Positions 18,742 through 29,337 are shown, counted from the first letter of the stretch. The stretch is DNA of 64,000 nt from Nitratireductor pacificus pht-3B (GCF_000300335.1 NZ_AMRM01000006.1:1-64000), one strand, 5' to 3'. A program made the numbers and translations. Notes: generated by a model not told the origin, from the letters alone.

Positions 18742-21117
18742 CTAGAACCGTGTCGAGATGCCGAAGTTGAAGTTCTGAACCGTGTCAGAATCTTCCTTCA
18801 CGACCGGAACAGCGTAGTCAACACGCAGCGGGCCGAAGGGCGATGCCCAGATCAGGCCGGCACCGACCGACGCGCGCCATTCCATCCCGGTGCCGCTGGT
18901 ACCCGCGATATCGCTGGCGTAGAGCGTCGCGGCGTCGGCGAACACGGCTCCGCGGAGGCCGAAGCTCTCCGGCAGGATCGGGAACGGGAACTGCGCTTCC
19001 GCCGAGGCGTTGAAGTAGGTCTTGCCGCCCAGGTGGTCGATTCGGCCAGCAGTCGTCTGATAGGGGCCGATGCCGTTGTACTTGAAGCCACGGATGATGC
19101 GGTCGCTGCTCGAGAAGTGATCGAACACGCGCAGATCGCCCGACAGCGCCTGGATGTGGCCGGCGCCGACATTGAGGATGCCGACCAGGTCCAGCTCTTC
19201 CGACAGGGTCTGGTAGTAGCTGCCGCGCGCCGTCGCCTTGATGAACTTGGCGTCACCGCCGAGACCGGCGACTTCCAGGGTCAGGTTGGCGTAGATGCCT
19301 TCGCGCGGACTCTGCATGTTGTCGATCGTGTTGTAGATCAGCGAACCGCTGACCGACGACTTCTTCCAGGTGCCGGACTCGATCGCCTGGACCAGAGCGG
19401 GCGCCAGCGTACAGCTTGCGTCATTGGCAGGGTTTCCATCGCCCAGTGTCGAGCAATTCCCCGTACCCGCATAGTTTTCCTGCGAATAGTTGTAGGCGAA
19501 CTGGGTCGACAGCGCCTCGGTGATCGGCAGGCCGAAACGGATGGTCGCACCGGTCACATCGCGCTCGTAATCGTCGAACTTGCGCGTGCGGCGGTAGATG
19601 TCGAAGCCCGCGGCGATGCGCCGTCCGAGGAAATAGGGCTCGGTGAAGGAGAGCGAATAGTCGCGCGAATCCTTGCCGCCGCCAGCCGAAACGCGGATGA
19701 ACTGGCCGCGACCGAGGAAGTTGCGCTCGGTGACCGAACCTTCGACGGAGAAGCCGCCGCCGCTCGCATCCGAAGCGCCGGTCGAATAGCCCGCGCCGAT
19801 CGAGAATTCGCCGGTGGATTTTTCCACCACATCGACGACGAGAACCACCTGATCGGGCTGCGAACCGGGAACGGTCGAGATGTTGACCGTCTGGAAGAAG
19901 CCGAGCGCCTCCAGGCGACGCTTGGCGCGCTGCACCAGCACCTGGTTGAAGGCGTCGCCCTCGCTCAAGTCGAATTCACGGCGAACGACGTAGTCGCGGG
20001 TGCGCTGGTTGCCGCGGATTTCGATGCGCTGGATATAGGCGCGCGGACCCTCGTCGACCGAGTAGACGACATCGATCTCACGGGTCTCGAAATTGCGGTT
20101 GCCGCGCGGCGTGACCTGGGCAAAGGCATAGCCGCTGCCGGCCATTTCCTCGGTCAGCGCGATGATCGTGTCCTCGACGTCCTTGGCGCTGTAGACGCTG
20201 CCCTGGCGCGTTTCGAGGCGCGACTGAAGCGTCTGCGGATCGACGCCGGTGATCGTGCTTTCGATCTCGACATTGCCGAAGCGGTAGCGCTCGCCCTCCT
20301 CCACGGTGAAGGTCAGCGTATAGGCGTTCTCCGCCTCGTCCAGATCGGCGGCTGCCGAAATGACGCGGAAATCGGCATAGCCGCGATTGTAGTAGAAGCG
20401 GCGCAGCGTCTCTTCGTCGGCGCGCAGACGGTTGTCGTCATAGATGTCGTTGCGCATCAGGAAGGACAGGAAGTTCGACTGCTTCGTCGAGATCACGTCC
20501 TTCAGACGGCTGTTGCCGAAAGCGCTGTTCCCGACGAAATTGATCGCCGCGATCTTGGTGCGCCCGCCTTCCTGAATGTCGAAGATGACGTTGACGCGGC
20601 CGTCCTCGAGCTCCTGAATGCGACCGCTGACGGTAGCGTCGTCGCGACCGATCCGGCGGTACGCCTCGCGGATCGTTTCCGCGTCGGCTTCGAGCGCCTG
20701 ATTGGAGAAGGACTTGCGCGGCTGCAACTGCACGGCTTCCGTGAGGTTGCGGTCCTTGATCTTCTTGTTGCCCTGGAACAGGACCTGGTTGACCACCGCA
20801 TACTCATCGACCGTGACGATCAGCGCCCCGCCCGACTGGGTGATGGACACGTCGGCGAAAAGACCGGTGGAGAACAGGCGTTTCACCGCGTCGTTGACGT
20901 CGTCGTTGGAGAAGGAACGGCCCGGACGGATGCCGATGTAATTGCGAACAGTCTCGGCATCGACGCGGCGATTGCCCCGCACCTCGATACGGCTGACGGT
21001 CGCGGCTTCGGCCACCTGGATGGCCGCGAGCTGGATGGCGATTGTCCCCGTCATCGCCACGCCCGCCGAAAGAGCGACTGCCGAAACGGCGTTCATGAAC
21101 CTGGAAGTTGCCTTCAT
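18742..21117 (-). CDS. bamA: Outer-membrane protein assembly factor BamA
   Basis: 791-aa Omp85 protein, core of the BAM complex that folds and inserts beta-barrel proteins. A signal peptide ends near residue 38 (VAEA), five POTRA domains follow (first [20 protein letters not shown]), then a 16-strand barrel with the family loop-6 motif VRGF represented by [11 protein letters not shown], and a C-terminal NFGISTRF end. An internal pair of cysteines ([15 protein letters not shown]) suggests a disulfide in an extracellular loop. It lies between rseP and lpxD. Confidence 0.96.
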   Translation of the reverse strand: MKATSRFMNAVSAVALSAGVAMTGTIAIQLAAIQVAEAATVSRIEVRGNRRVDAETVRNYIGIRPGRSFSNDDVNDAVKRLFSTGLFADVSITQSGGALIVTVDEYAVVNQVLFQGNKKIKDRNLTEAVQLQPRKSFSNQALEADAETIREAYRRIGRDDATVSGRIQELEDGRVNVIFDIQEGGRTKIAAINFVGNSAFGNSRLKDVISTKQSNFLSFLMRNDIYDDNRLRADEETLRRFYYNRGYADFRVISAAADLDEAENAYTLTFTVEEGERYRFGNVEIESTITGVDPQTLQSRLETRQGSVYSAKDVEDTIIALTEEMAGSGYAFAQVTPRGNRNFETREIDVVYSVDEGPRAYIQRIEIRGNQRTRDYVVRREFDLSEGDAFNQVLVQRAKRRLEALGFFQTVNISTVPGSQPDQVVLVVDVVEKSTGEFSIGAGYSTGASDASGGGFSVEGSVTERNFLGRGQFIRVSAGGGKDSRDYSLSFTEPYFLGRRIAAGFDIYRRTRKFDDYERDVTGATIRFGLPITEALSTQFAYNYSQENYAGTGNCSTLGDGNPANDASCTLAPALVQAIESGTWKKSSVSGSLIYNTIDNMQSPREGIYANLTLEVAGLGGDAKFIKATARGSYYQTLSEELDLVGILNVGAGHIQALSGDLRVFDHFSSSDRIIRGFKYNGIGPYQTTAGRIDHLGGKTYFNASAEAQFPFPILPESFGLRGAVFADAATLYASDIAGTSGTGMEWRASVGAGLIWASPFGPLRVDYAVPVVKEDSDTVQNFNFGISTRF

Positions 21118-21437
21118 TGGGCTTGAAAACCTTCTATTCTCTTTGTCCCCGCGGCGGAAATCGGAACATCCTACAAAATCAGCTATCGTAATAGCCGTAT
21201 TTTCCCTACACGCAAGCCTTCTGGTTAATTTGCGTTTACGAACCCTCGCACCGTGGCTTTATCGTCACGCCAATTTCGGTGCCATGGTAAATATCGTCTC
21301 AATTTTTACCCAAGTACCTTTTCGTGCTTCTCCCCGGGAGCGGCGGACCGAACGGTGGAATCCCGGGTTTCGGTTGTTCCGATGCTCCATCAATGATCCA
21401 GATCGTCCCTTCTGCATCCGAATGGACACGCGGTGAT
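21118..21437 (-). promoter_or_regulatory. bamA upstream region with CtrA-like site and repeat copy A
   Basis: 320 nt without a gene. The half nearer rseP is repeat copy A (21343-21439). The half nearer bamA is AT-richer and, on the + strand, has GTTAA-TTTGCGT-TTAC at 21224-21239, one base off the CtrA full-site consensus (TTAA-N7-TTAAC read on the - strand). It therefore may hold a separate bamA promoter. No clear -35/-10 pair was assigned. Confidence 0.4.
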
Positions 21438-21439
21438 CT
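21343..21439 (+). repeat. RIME-like intergenic repeat, copy A
   Basis: About 97 nt that align closely with 41014-41117 over the whole length. Shared blocks include CGGACCGAA, GTGGAAT, TTTCGGTT.TTCC.ATGCTC, TCAATGAT, AGATCGTCCCTT.TGC.TCC and GGTGATC/GCGATCC. It sits at the 3' end of rseP; its last base overlaps the stop codon. Resembles rhizobial RIME palindromic elements. Confidence 0.75.
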
Positions 21440-22574
21440 AGCAGCCGAACAGGTCGTTCCAGAAAACGAACCCCATGAAGGCCAGAACCGCAAAAAGGCC
21501 AACACGGTACACAGCGTCCATCACCCGTTCGGAGACCGGACGCCGCATCACCGCCTCTATGGCGTAGAACACCAGATGTCCGCCATCAAGGGGGGGAATG
21601 GGTAAAAGATTGAGAATGCCTATACCGACCGACAACAATGCCACCAATTGAACCAGCCATTCGAAGCCGAGCTGCGCGGCCTTGCCGGCCATGTCGGCAA
21701 TCCTGACCGGGCCGCCGAGCTGGCACCGATCCTCACGCCCCGCGACGAATCGCTTGAGAAACTGTCCGGTCCGGTAGATGGCATAGCCCGTCTCGCGAAC
21801 CGCCTCGCCGACCGATTCCAGCGGGCCGTACTCGATCAGGCGGGGCTGCCCAACGGTCTCGTCAGTGACCACGCCGATCACGCCCAGCTTGACCGTATTG
21901 CCGAGCGCGTCCTTCTGCTCGCTCACACGGGGCCGCGCGACGAGTTCGACCTCCTGCTCGCCACGGCGCACCACGAAGGTCAGTTCGTCGCCGGCCCGGC
22001 CCGAAACGAGCCGCTGCACATCGCCAAAGGTCCGCACGGTCGTTCCGTCGACGGAGACGAAGCGGTCGCCCGGCTCGAAACCGGCCATGGCGGCCGGGCT
22101 GTCCGGCTGAACGTCGGCGACGCTCGGCTCCAGGACATAGCGGCCGTAGAAGCCGAACATCACCGCGAAGACGGCGATGGTCAGGAAAAAGTTGAACAGG
22201 GGGCCGGCGAAAACAGTCGCCGCCCGCTTCCACACCGGCTGGGTGTGGAAAGCCACCTTCAGTTCCTCGGCGGTCAGATGTTCCGTCGCCTCCGGGTCGG
22301 GCTGGCTCGAGGCCGACATGTCGCCGGTGAACTTGACGTAGCCGCCGAGCGGGATCGCGGAGAGTTTCCAGCGCGTTCCCCGCCGGTCGGTGAAGCCGAA
22401 CAGCTCGGGTCCGAAGCCGATGGAGAAAGCCTTGACGCCGATGCCGCACCAGCGACCGACCAGATAATGGCCCATCTCGTGGACGAAGACGACGACGGTG
22501 AGCACGAACAGGAACGGAATGATGGTTCCGACCAGCAGGCTGTCAGTGCTGAAAAAGGACGTGAAAAATTCCAT
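21438..22574 (-). CDS. rseP: RseP/MmpA-type site-2 membrane metalloprotease
   Basis: 378-aa intramembrane zinc protease. The HExxH motif is VVFVHEMGHYLVG (His32, Glu33, His36) in the first helix, a PDZ domain lies around 125-210 (SPAAMAGFEPGDRFVSVDG), and the second active-site element is LLPIPPLDGGHL in the C-terminal helices. It cleaves membrane-bound anti-sigma factors and signal-peptide remnants; the Caulobacter homologue MmpA cleaves PodJ. The start at 22574 is chosen by homology of MEFF.. with the family; the frame is open to 22670. It lies between cdsA and bamA as in related genomes. Confidence 0.94.
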   Translation of the reverse strand: MEFFTSFFSTDSLLVGTIIPFLFVLTVVVFVHEMGHYLVGRWCGIGVKAFSIGFGPELFGFTDRRGTRWKLSAIPLGGYVKFTGDMSASSQPDPEATEHLTAEELKVAFHTQPVWKRAATVFAGPLFNFFLTIAVFAVMFGFYGRYVLEPSVADVQPDSPAAMAGFEPGDRFVSVDGTTVRTFGDVQRLVSGRAGDELTFVVRRGEQEVELVARPRVSEQKDALGNTVKLGVIGVVTDETVGQPRLIEYGPLESVGEAVRETGYAIYRTGQFLKRFVAGREDRCQLGGPVRIADMAGKAAQLGFEWLVQLVALLSVGIGILNLLPIPPLDGGHLVFYAIEAVMRRPVSERVMDAVYRVGLFAVLAFMGFVFWNDLFGC

Positions 22575-22764
22575 CACCGACGTCTCGCTCGCTTGCAGTC
22601 CGGCTCGCGGTCCAGGACCGGAACCGCTCCCGGGGCCTCGACCGATGATTCGATCTTCTGTCGCGCGCACCCGCGCACCGGGAGAAGCCGGCGCCGGGCG
22701 CCGAATCTTCCCGCTCTCATACCCTCAATGCCATCGCGGCAAATGCATGGCAAATCCAGACCGG

Positions 22765-23622
22765 TCAGAAGGTGAAGAATGCGTGGGCAGGCGTCTCCGG
22801 CCCGGCAAGGAGCGCCGCCAGCGCGTAAAACACCAGGGCGGCCGCCATCAATCCATCGACGCGATCCATCACGCCGCCATGACCGGGAATGAGATTGCCC
22901 GAATCCTTGATGCCATGGCGTCGCTTGAGGGCCGATTCGAACAGGTCGCCGAGTTCGGAGACCACAGCCAGGAGAAGGGCAACGCCGGCGACGAGCAGAA
23001 CGCCGTGCACGGCGTTGCCGTGAAACGCGAATGCGCCGCCCGCCAGCACGGCGAAACCCGCCCCGCCGATGGCGCCGCTCCAGGTCTTGCCCGGCGAGAT
23101 CGATGGCGCGAGCTTCGGGCCGCCGAGTGTCCGCCCTGTGAAATAGGCCATGATGTCGGTCGTCCAGACGACGGCGAACAGGAACAGGATCGCCAGCAGG
23201 CCGGACTGGTCGTCGCCACGCAGATAGGCAAGCGCCAGCGCGGGCGCCGCGGCATAGGCGAGGCCGGCGGTGGCGCCCAGCCCCTGCCCGGCGGCCAGCC
23301 CCGCTGCCGCGCTTGAAGCCAGCACCACGGCCAGGATCATGAAAACCGTCACCGCCGCCTGCCCGGTAATCATCGGCAGCAGGACCACCGCCAGGAGCAC
23401 CGCGCCGAGCGCGACCAGCCAGCGTGCCTGTGCGGCACGCTGCATTGCGGTCCATTCGTGGAAGATCGCCGCAGCGATCATCGCGACCATCACGCGAAAC
23501 GGCAGCCCGCCGAACCAAGTGACCGCCAGCACCGCTGCGCCCAGCACCAGCGCCGACATCACGCGCAGCTGCAGATTGCTACGCTGCGGCTTTCCCCCGC
23601 CGGTGTCGGGGACTGTGCTCAT
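22765..23622 (-). CDS. cdsA: Phosphatidate cytidylyltransferase
   Basis: 285-aa polytopic membrane enzyme making CDP-diacylglycerol from CTP and phosphatidate for phospholipid synthesis. Several hydrophobic helices are followed by the family signature spanning [20 protein letters not shown] and [12 protein letters not shown]. The start at 23622 overlaps the uppS stop (ATGA), which decides it over the longer open frame. Part of the uppS-cdsA-rseP series. Confidence 0.95.
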   Translation of the reverse strand: MSTVPDTGGGKPQRSNLQLRVMSALVLGAAVLAVTWFGGLPFRVMVAMIAAAIFHEWTAMQRAAQARWLVALGAVLLAVVLLPMITGQAAVTVFMILAVVLASSAAAGLAAGQGLGATAGLAYAAAPALALAYLRGDDQSGLLAILFLFAVVWTTDIMAYFTGRTLGGPKLAPSISPGKTWSGAIGGAGFAVLAGGAFAFHGNAVHGVLLVAGVALLLAVVSELGDLFESALKRRHGIKDSGNLIPGHGGVMDRVDGLMAAALVFYALAALLAGPETPAHAFFTF

Positions 23623-24365
23623 AGAGCGGCTTCTCGCGCCGTCACGCCGCCGAAGCGGCGGTCGCGCTCGGAAAAGGTCGCGATGGCCGCCACCAGATCC
23701 TCGCGGCTGAAATCGGGCCAATGGCCGTCGACGAAGACGAACTCGGTATAAGCCGCCTGCCACAGGAGGAAGTTCGACAGGCGCTGTTCGCCGCTGGTCC
23801 GGATGATCAGGTCCGGATCGGGAATGCCGGCGGTGTCGAGATAGCCGCCGAACCGTTCGATGGTCAGCGCTTCGGGTCCGGCAGTGCCGGCCTGAATGTC
23901 GCGCAGGAGCGCCGTGGCGGCGCGGACGATCTCGTCGCGCGCGCCGTAATTGAAGGCGATGACGAGGTTCATCGCGGTGTTGCAGGCCGTCAGGTTCTCC
24001 GCCTCCGCCAGCAGCGCCTTGATGTCCGGTTCGAGGTTTTCCCGGTCGCCGATGATCCGCACCCGCACGCCGTTCTGGTGCAGTTCGGCCAGGTCGCGGC
24101 GAATGAACAGGCGCAGGAGCCCCATCAGGTCGTTGACCTCGGAGCGCGGCCGCGACCAGTTTTCCGATGAGAAGGCGTAGACCGTCAGCCAGGAGACGCC
24201 GAGTTCGCCGGCGTTGCGCACCGTGCGGCGCAGCGCCTCGACGCCGGCGCGATGGCCGGCCCGGCGCGGCAGGCCGCGCGCCGCGGCCCAGCGACCGTTG
24301 CCGTCCATGATGATCGCCACATGCGTGGGTTTCGCCAAATCGCGTTCCTCCTGCGCGACAGTCAC
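23619..24365 (-). CDS. uppS: Isoprenyl transferase (undecaprenyl pyrophosphate synthase)
   Basis: 248-aa cis-prenyltransferase that makes undecaprenyl pyrophosphate, the lipid carrier for peptidoglycan and O-antigen. [12 protein letters not shown] holds the catalytic Asp21; [10 protein letters not shown] and [19 protein letters not shown] are family signatures. It starts 4 nt after frr and overlaps cdsA. Confidence 0.96.
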   Translation of the reverse strand: MTVAQEERDLAKPTHVAIIMDGNGRWAAARGLPRRAGHRAGVEALRRTVRNAGELGVSWLTVYAFSSENWSRPRSEVNDLMGLLRLFIRRDLAELHQNGVRVRIIGDRENLEPDIKALLAEAENLTACNTAMNLVIAFNYGARDEIVRAATALLRDIQAGTAGPEALTIERFGGYLDTAGIPDPDLIIRTSGEQRLSNFLLWQAAYTEFVFVDGHWPDFSREDLVAAIATFSERDRRFGGVTAREAAL

Positions 24366-24369
24366 AGGA

Positions 24370-24930
24370 CTAGACCTGCATGATCTCTGCTTCCTTGGCG
24401 ACCAGCATCTTGTCGATGGCGGCGATGGTCTCGTCGGTCATCTTCTGGACGCGGTCGGACTGGACATGCATGTCGTCCTGGCTGATCACGCTGTCCTTCT
24501 CGGCCTTCTTCAGGTGCTCCATGCCATCGCGGCGCACGTGGCGCGCGGCGACGCGGGCGCTCTCGGCATATTGATGCGCGATCTTAACCAGTTCCTTGCG
24601 GCGCTCCTCGTTGAGCTCCGGCAGCGGAATGCGCAGCGTGGTGCCGTCGACGATCGGGTTGAAGCCCAGATTCGCCTCCCGGATCGCCTTGTCCACCGCC
24701 GAGACCATGCCCTTGTCCCAGACCGAGACCGAGATCATGCGCGGCTCGGGAACCGAAATGGTCGCCACCTGGTTGATCGGCATCATGGCGCCGTAGGCAT
24801 CGACCTGGATCGGGTCGAGAAGATTGCCCGACGCCCGGCCGGTCCGCAGCGAGGCGAGGTCGTGCTGGAACGCCGTCACCGCTCCTTCCATACGACGGTT
24901 CAAATCCTTGAAATCAACGCCATCGGCCAT
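24370..24930 (-). CDS. frr: Ribosome-recycling factor
   Basis: 186-aa two-domain tRNA-mimic protein that splits post-termination ribosomes together with EF-G. The N-terminal [20 protein letters not shown] and the [21 protein letters not shown] helix are typical, as is the C-terminal [12 protein letters not shown]. Length is standard. It lies 11 nt after pyrH. Confidence 0.97.
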   Translation of the reverse strand: MADGVDFKDLNRRMEGAVTAFQHDLASLRTGRASGNLLDPIQVDAYGAMMPINQVATISVPEPRMISVSVWDKGMVSAVDKAIREANLGFNPIVDGTTLRIPLPELNEERRKELVKIAHQYAESARVAARHVRRDGMEHLKKAEKDSVISQDDMHVQSDRVQKMTDETIAAIDKMLVAKEAEIMQV

Positions 24931-24941
24931 ATCAGGTCTCC

Positions 24942-25691
24942 TTACGCACCCACACGCTGTTCTGCGTCGGCGTCATCGGCCACGATGGTGCAGTGGCCGC
25001 CGCCCCTCAAGATGGCGCTGAAACCGCCCTCTTCATGAATCGAAAAGACGATTATCGGAATGTGGTTCTCGCGCGCAAGGGCAATTGCCGCAGTATCCAT
25101 AATCGCCAGCCCGTCGCGCATCACCTGAGCGTGCGTGATCCGTTCGTAGCGCACGGCGCTCGGATCGCGGCGCGGGTCCGCCGTGTAGACGCCGTCGACC
25201 AGCGTTCCCTTGAACAGCGCGTCGGCGCCGATCTCGGCGGCGCGCAGCGCAGCGGCGGAATCGGTCGTGAAGAACGGGTTGCCCGTGCCGCCCGCGAAAA
25301 TGACCACCTTGCCGGCGTTCATGTAGCTCATCGCCTGGCGCTGGGAGAAACTCTCGCAGAGCTCCGGCATGGCGATGGCGGACATGACGACCGCATCGAC
25401 GCCGATCTTGACCAGCGAGGTGCGCAGCGCCAGCGAGTTGATCACCGTGGCAAGCATGCCCATGTGGTCGCCCGTCACCCGGTCGCCGCCCTTCGACGCC
25501 ACGGCCACGCCGCGGAAGATGTTGCCGCCGCCGATCACGACGCCGACCTCGACGCCCAGCTTGCGGGCGGCGGAGATGTCCGCCGCGATGCGGTCGACCA
25601 CAGAAACGTCGATACCGAACCCCTGCTCGCCCATCAGGGCCTCACCGGATGCCTTCAGCACAACGCGCCGGTAACGGGGTTTTTCGGTCAT
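24942..25691 (-). CDS. pyrH: UMP kinase
   Basis: 249-aa amino-acid-kinase-fold enzyme phosphorylating UMP to UDP. The N-terminal [14 protein letters not shown], the glycine-rich [12 protein letters not shown] and the uridine-binding [18 protein letters not shown] segment identify it. First gene of the pyrH-frr-uppS-cdsA series; a hairpin separates it from tsf upstream. Confidence 0.97.
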   Translation of the reverse strand: MTEKPRYRRVVLKASGEALMGEQGFGIDVSVVDRIAADISAARKLGVEVGVVIGGGNIFRGVAVASKGGDRVTGDHMGMLATVINSLALRTSLVKIGVDAVVMSAIAMPELCESFSQRQAMSYMNAGKVVIFAGGTGNPFFTTDSAAALRAAEIGADALFKGTLVDGVYTADPRRDPSAVRYERITHAQVMRDGLAIMDTAAIALARENHIPIIVFSIHEEGGFSAILRGGGHCTIVADDADAEQRVGA

Positions 25692-25724
25692 TTCGAAGTC
25701 TCCAATATGCGTCCTGCGTTACAC

Positions 25725-25756
25725 GAAGGGCGCCGCGTTGTCACGCGACGCCCTTC
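25725..25756 (-). terminator. Hairpin after tsf
   Basis: 13-bp stem with one mismatch (GAAGGGCGCCGCG / CGCGACGCCCTTC, + strand), 25 nt after the tsf stop. The - strand has no T-run after it, so it may be a weak terminator or an RNA-stability element. Confidence 0.55.
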
Positions 25757-25780
25757 CTTATCAAACGGCAATCGAAAGAG

Positions 25781-26704
25781 TTACTTCTTGACCGCTGCCG
25801 CCACTTCGGCGGCGAAGTCCGTCTCCTCGCGCTCGACGCCCTCACCCAGGGCGAAGCGAACGAAGGCGACGATCTTGGCCGGCGCGCCGATTTCCTTCTC
25901 GGCCTCGGCAAGCGCCTTCTCGACCGTCAGGTCCGGATTGATGACGAAGTTCTGCTTCAGGAGGACGACCTCCTCGAAGAACTTGCGCAGCCGGCCTTCC
26001 ACCATCTTCTCGATGATGTTCTCCGGCTTGCCGGACTGGCGCGCCTGGTCGGAGAAGATGTCCTTCTCGCGGGCCACGGCGGCCGGATCGACTTCCGCTT
26101 CCGACAGCGCCAGCGGGTTGGTCGCGGCAACGTGCATTGCCACCTGGCGGCCGAAGGCGCGCGCGGCGTCGGCATTGCCGGTGGTCTCGATGGCCACCAG
26201 GACGCCGAGCTTGCCGAGACCGTCGGTGACGGCGTTGTGGACATAGCTGGCGACGGCGCCGTTGGCGACCGACAGCTTGGCCGAGCGGCGCAGCGTCATG
26301 TTCTCGCCGATCGTGCCGATCGCGTCCTTGATCGTGTCGGCGACGGACTTGCCGGTTCCCGGATAGGCGGAAGCCGCGACCGCGTCGAGCGTGCCGTCGG
26401 TGCCGAGCGCGACGCCGGCGACGTTGCTGACCAGTTCCTGGAACGCATCGTTGCGGGCCACGAAGTCGGTTTCCGAGTTGATCTCGACCACGACCGCGCT
26501 GTTGGCGTCGGACGCCACGCCGATTAGGCCCTCGGCGGCCGTGCGGCCGGCCTTCTTGTCGGCCTTGGCGATGCCCTTCTTGCGCAGCCAGTCCATGGCC
26601 GCTTCCATGTCGCCGTCGGTTTCGGTCAGGGCCGTCTTACAGTCCATCATGCCCGCGCCGCTCTTCTCGCGCAGTTCCTTGACCTGTGCTGCTGAAATGC
26701 TCAT
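25781..26704 (-). CDS. tsf: Translation elongation factor Ts
   Basis: 307-aa guanine-nucleotide exchange factor for EF-Tu. An N-terminal UBA-like domain ([19 protein letters not shown]) and the [11 protein letters not shown] motif are diagnostic. The start at 26704 (MSISAAQ) is chosen because GAAGAGG lies about 6 nt upstream; 26722 is in frame but not supported. Downstream of rpsB, separated by an attenuator-like hairpin. Confidence 0.97.
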   Translation of the reverse strand: MSISAAQVKELREKSGAGMMDCKTALTETDGDMEAAMDWLRKKGIAKADKKAGRTAAEGLIGVASDANSAVVVEINSETDFVARNDAFQELVSNVAGVALGTDGTLDAVAASAYPGTGKSVADTIKDAIGTIGENMTLRRSAKLSVANGAVASYVHNAVTDGLGKLGVLVAIETTGNADAARAFGRQVAMHVAATNPLALSEAEVDPAAVAREKDIFSDQARQSGKPENIIEKMVEGRLRKFFEEVVLLKQNFVINPDLTVEKALAEAEKEIGAPAKIVAFVRFALGEGVEREETDFAAEVAAAVKK

Positions 26705-26726
26705 CGTCGCCTCTTCAATCAATCTC

Positions 26727-26768
26727 TAAACAAAACGGCCGCGAAGCCTTTGTCCTGCCGCGCGGCCG
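26727..26768 (-). terminator. rpsB-tsf intergenic attenuator/terminator
   Basis: On the - strand CGGCCGCG (26761-26768) pairs perfectly with CGCGGCCG (26736-26743) and is followed by TTTTGTTT (26727-26735). It lies between rpsB and tsf. A comparable intercistronic terminator in E. coli lowers tsf relative to rpsB expression (known there, inferred here). Confidence 0.75.
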
Positions 26769-26811
26769 CCGCGGGGCTCGTCGCCCCACAATTTCGCTAC
26801 GAACGGCGCCC

Positions 26812-27609
26812 TCAGGCGTCCTTGTTCTCTTCGGCTGCGGGGGTTTCAGCCGGAGCTTCCTCGAGGACCGGCTCGCTCGGCGTCTCGACCGACGCGCCGA
26901 TGTCCATGCCCATCGCGCCCTGCTGGCGCTCGATGCCGTCGATGGCGGCGCGAGCGATCAGGTCGCAGTACAGCGCCAGGGCGCGCGCGGCGTCGTCATT
27001 GCCGGGGATCGGGAAGTCGATCGTATCGGGATCGCAGTTCGAATCGACGATGGCGACCACCGGGATGCCGAGGCGCTTGGCCTCCTGCACGGCGATGGCT
27101 TCCTTGTTGGTGTCGATGACGAACATCAGGTCCGGCGTCGAGCCCATGTCGCGGATACCGCCCAGCGCGCGGTCCAGCTTCTCGCGCTCGCGCTCGAGGT
27201 TCAGGCGCTCCTTCTTGGTGAAGCCCTGGGCGTCCGAAGCGAGCAGCTCGTCGAGCTTGCGCAGGCGCTGGATCGAGTTGGAGATCGTCTTCCAGTTGGT
27301 CAGCATGCCGCCGAGCCAGCGGGCGTTGACATAGTACTGGGCCGAACGCTTCGCCGCATCGGCAACGATGTCCGACGCCTGGCGCTTGGTGCCCACGAAC
27401 AGGATGCGGCCGCCCTTGGCGACGGTGTCCGAAACCATCTTCAGCGCCTGGTGCATCAGGGGCACCGTCTGGCTCAGGTCGATGATGTGAACGTTGTTGC
27501 GCGCGCCGAAGATGTAGTTCGCCATCTTCGGGTTCCAGCGGTGAGTCTGGTGGCCGAAGTGAACACCAGCTTCAAGCAGCTGGCGCATGCTGATATCAGG
27601 CAGAGCCAT
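26812..27609 (-). CDS. rpsB: 30S ribosomal protein S2
   Basis: 265-aa small-subunit protein S2. The N-terminal [21 protein letters not shown] and [16 protein letters not shown] segments and the [20 protein letters not shown] region are canonical. The C-terminal about 30 residues are an acidic Glu/Ala/Pro-rich tail, longer than in E. coli. A promoter and a leader of about 110 nt precede it. Confidence 0.97.
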   Translation of the reverse strand: MALPDISMRQLLEAGVHFGHQTHRWNPKMANYIFGARNNVHIIDLSQTVPLMHQALKMVSDTVAKGGRILFVGTKRQASDIVADAAKRSAQYYVNARWLGGMLTNWKTISNSIQRLRKLDELLASDAQGFTKKERLNLEREREKLDRALGGIRDMGSTPDLMFVIDTNKEAIAVQEAKRLGIPVVAIVDSNCDPDTIDFPIPGNDDAARALALYCDLIARAAIDGIERQQGAMGMDIGASVETPSEPVLEEAPAETPAAEENKDA

Positions 27610-27726
27610 TCAAAAGTTCCTTTCCGGTTGAACCTCCACGAACCTGCAGGCGGAGAACCGCCACCGGAGGCGCCAGCCGGATTTCTCCCGGCCGAGACCT
27701 ATTGGCCCGTGTGTGGAATGGGCGCG

Positions 27727-27755
27727 CATATAGAGGGTAATGCCGATGAATGCAA
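27727..27755 (-). promoter_or_regulatory. Sigma-70-type promoter of rpsB
   Basis: On the - strand TTGCAT (27755-27750) and TATATG (27732-27727) are separated by exactly 17 nt. Transcription would start near 27719, giving a leader of roughly 110 nt before rpsB. Such leaders often carry S2 autoregulation; no specific structure was assigned. Confidence 0.65.
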
Positions 27756-27780
27756 GTGTTGCCGCCCGACGGTCACGCGC

Positions 27781-28614
27781 TTACGGCTTGCAGGCCTCGC
27801 CGGCGGTCGGTTCGAACAGCGTCAGGTCGATCAGCCTGCCCTCTATGGAGAACTCGCCGTAATTCATCCTGAGGGAGCGCGTGACACCGCTCTCGTGAAG
27901 CAGGAAGCTGATGTCGTAGTCCGGGGTTTCCTCGCCCCGCTCCTCCGAACGCTCGAAATAGGCGATGGTGACCGGCCAGAAACTCCCGTCTTCCAGCAGC
28001 GCCGCCGCCTTCCGCTCCGGGTCGCCCTCGGCGATGGCGCGCGGCTTGCCGATGGTCACCGCGGTCAGCACCACCGTGTCGGCATCGTCGGAACCGTCGA
28101 ACAGCGTCGTCTGATAGAAGCCGCCGCCCGACTTGGCCTTGGCCAGCGCTTCCTTCAAGTGGGCGACGGGGAATTTTGTCTGCTCGAGCGTATGCGTTTC
28201 CTTCTGCGGCTTGCTCAGATCCACGCGGGTCCCATCGCCGTCCGCCCGCGCCACGCCCTTCACCTCGCGGTCGAGCGCATTGTCCAGATAGGTTTTGTTG
28301 ACGAACTGGAAGGTCTCGCCCTTGCTGTCCTCGAAAGTGGTCGTCTGCTGGTCGGACAGCCTGTTCGTCTCGTCGGTCTCGATGCGCATGACGAAGCGGA
28401 ACGTGGTCGTGTAGCCTTCGCATTGCGAGCCGGCGAACTCGTACGCCATCCGTCCGGTGATCGCATTGATGCCCGAGCGGTCGCTCGCCGTGCCTAACGA
28501 CAGCTCGTAGATCGCACGATGCGCCAGGAGCTGCTCCTCCGCGGCCAGGACGCTGGTCGCGCCGAGACCGGAACAGGCGAGCAGGCTCAACAGGACGGGG
28601 CGCAAAGAGCGCAT
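27781..28614 (-). CDS. eipB: Periplasmic cell-envelope integrity protein EipB (DUF1849)
   Basis: 277-aa secreted protein with signal peptide ending near SVLAAEE (about residue 25). The rest matches the DUF1849 family, a spiral beta-barrel periplasmic protein required for envelope integrity in Brucella (established for EipB). Two cysteines, Cys65 (GSQCEGY) and Cys275 (GEACKP), match the conserved disulfide of that protein. The start at 28614 is supported by AGGAGG just upstream, overruling the longer open frame. Divergent from the rid gene across 256 nt. Confidence 0.85.
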   Translation of the reverse strand: MRSLRPVLLSLLACSGLGATSVLAAEEQLLAHRAIYELSLGTASDRSGINAITGRMAYEFAGSQCEGYTTTFRFVMRIETDETNRLSDQQTTTFEDSKGETFQFVNKTYLDNALDREVKGVARADGDGTRVDLSKPQKETHTLEQTKFPVAHLKEALAKAKSGGGFYQTTLFDGSDDADTVVLTAVTIGKPRAIAEGDPERKAAALLEDGSFWPVTIAYFERSEERGEETPDYDISFLLHESGVTRSLRMNYGEFSIEGRLIDLTLFEPTAGEACKP

Positions 28615-28870
28615 GAACAACCTCCTAGGCTTCGGCTTTGTCGTGGCCGGGGATTCGCTTCGGCCGCAAGAATGCCTCATCAATTGGCCGAGAGTCGTGG
28701 CGGAAGCGAGGCAAATATGCAACCTCTTCGCCCGGCACGCCGATCCGGCATCAATTGAGATTCGATTTTCGCCGCCGGCCGTGCCAAGAATCGACGAACG
28801 GGCTGCCCTCCAAAACCGACCGATAGCAAGCGTGTGCGTGTCGTCCGCAGTCCAAAGGCAGGAGAAGAGA

Positions 28871-29335
28871 ATGGCCAACGCAATCGAGAAGAAACTGCTG
28901 GAACTGGGCGTGGAGCTGCCGGATGCGGCGACACCTGTCGCCAACTACGTGCCATTCGTCCAGTCGGGTTCCCTGCTGATGACCTCCGGCCAGCTTCCCC
29001 TCAAGGACGGCAAGCTGATGGCGATGGGCCTGCTCGGCCGTGAGCTGGGTACGGAAGCCGGCAAGCTGGCGGCGAAATGGTGTTCCGTGAACATTCTTGC
29101 GCAGGCGCGCACGGCACTCGGCGACCTCGAACGCATCAAGCGGATCGTCAAGATCACGGTCTATGTCGCCTCGACGCCCGATTTCACCGATCAGCATCTG
29201 GTGGCCAACGGCGCATCGGACTTCCTCGTCGCCGCGCTCGGCGAGCGTGGTCGTCACGCGCGCGCCGCCGTCGGCATGGCGTCCCTGCCCATGAACGCGC
29301 CCGTCGAGATCGACGCGGTCATCGAGGTCGCCTGA
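28871..29335 (+). CDS. RidA/YjgF-family protein, variant lacking the key arginine
   Basis: 154-aa protein of the Rid family (trimeric chorismate-mutase-like fold). MTSGQLPLKDGKL and the C-terminal ASLPMNAPVEIDAVIEV give the family signature. RidA enzymes deaminate reactive enamines/imines using a conserved Arg (Arg105 in E. coli); here that position reads Ser138 (GMASLP), so imine deaminase activity is not expected. Start at 28871 follows GGAGAAGAGA. Its end lies 2 nt before the next gene, so the two form an operon. Function unknown. Confidence 0.85.
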   Translation: MANAIEKKLLELGVELPDAATPVANYVPFVQSGSLLMTSGQLPLKDGKLMAMGLLGRELGTEAGKLAAKWCSVNILAQARTALGDLERIKRIVKITVYVASTPDFTDQHLVANGASDFLVAALGERGRHARAAVGMASLPMNAPVEIDAVIEVA

Positions 29336-29337
29336 CC

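Noticed and set aside
18673-21126. About 817-codon open frame antisense to bamA
   Set aside because: Composition artefact of codon bias on the opposite strand; bamA is unmistakable.
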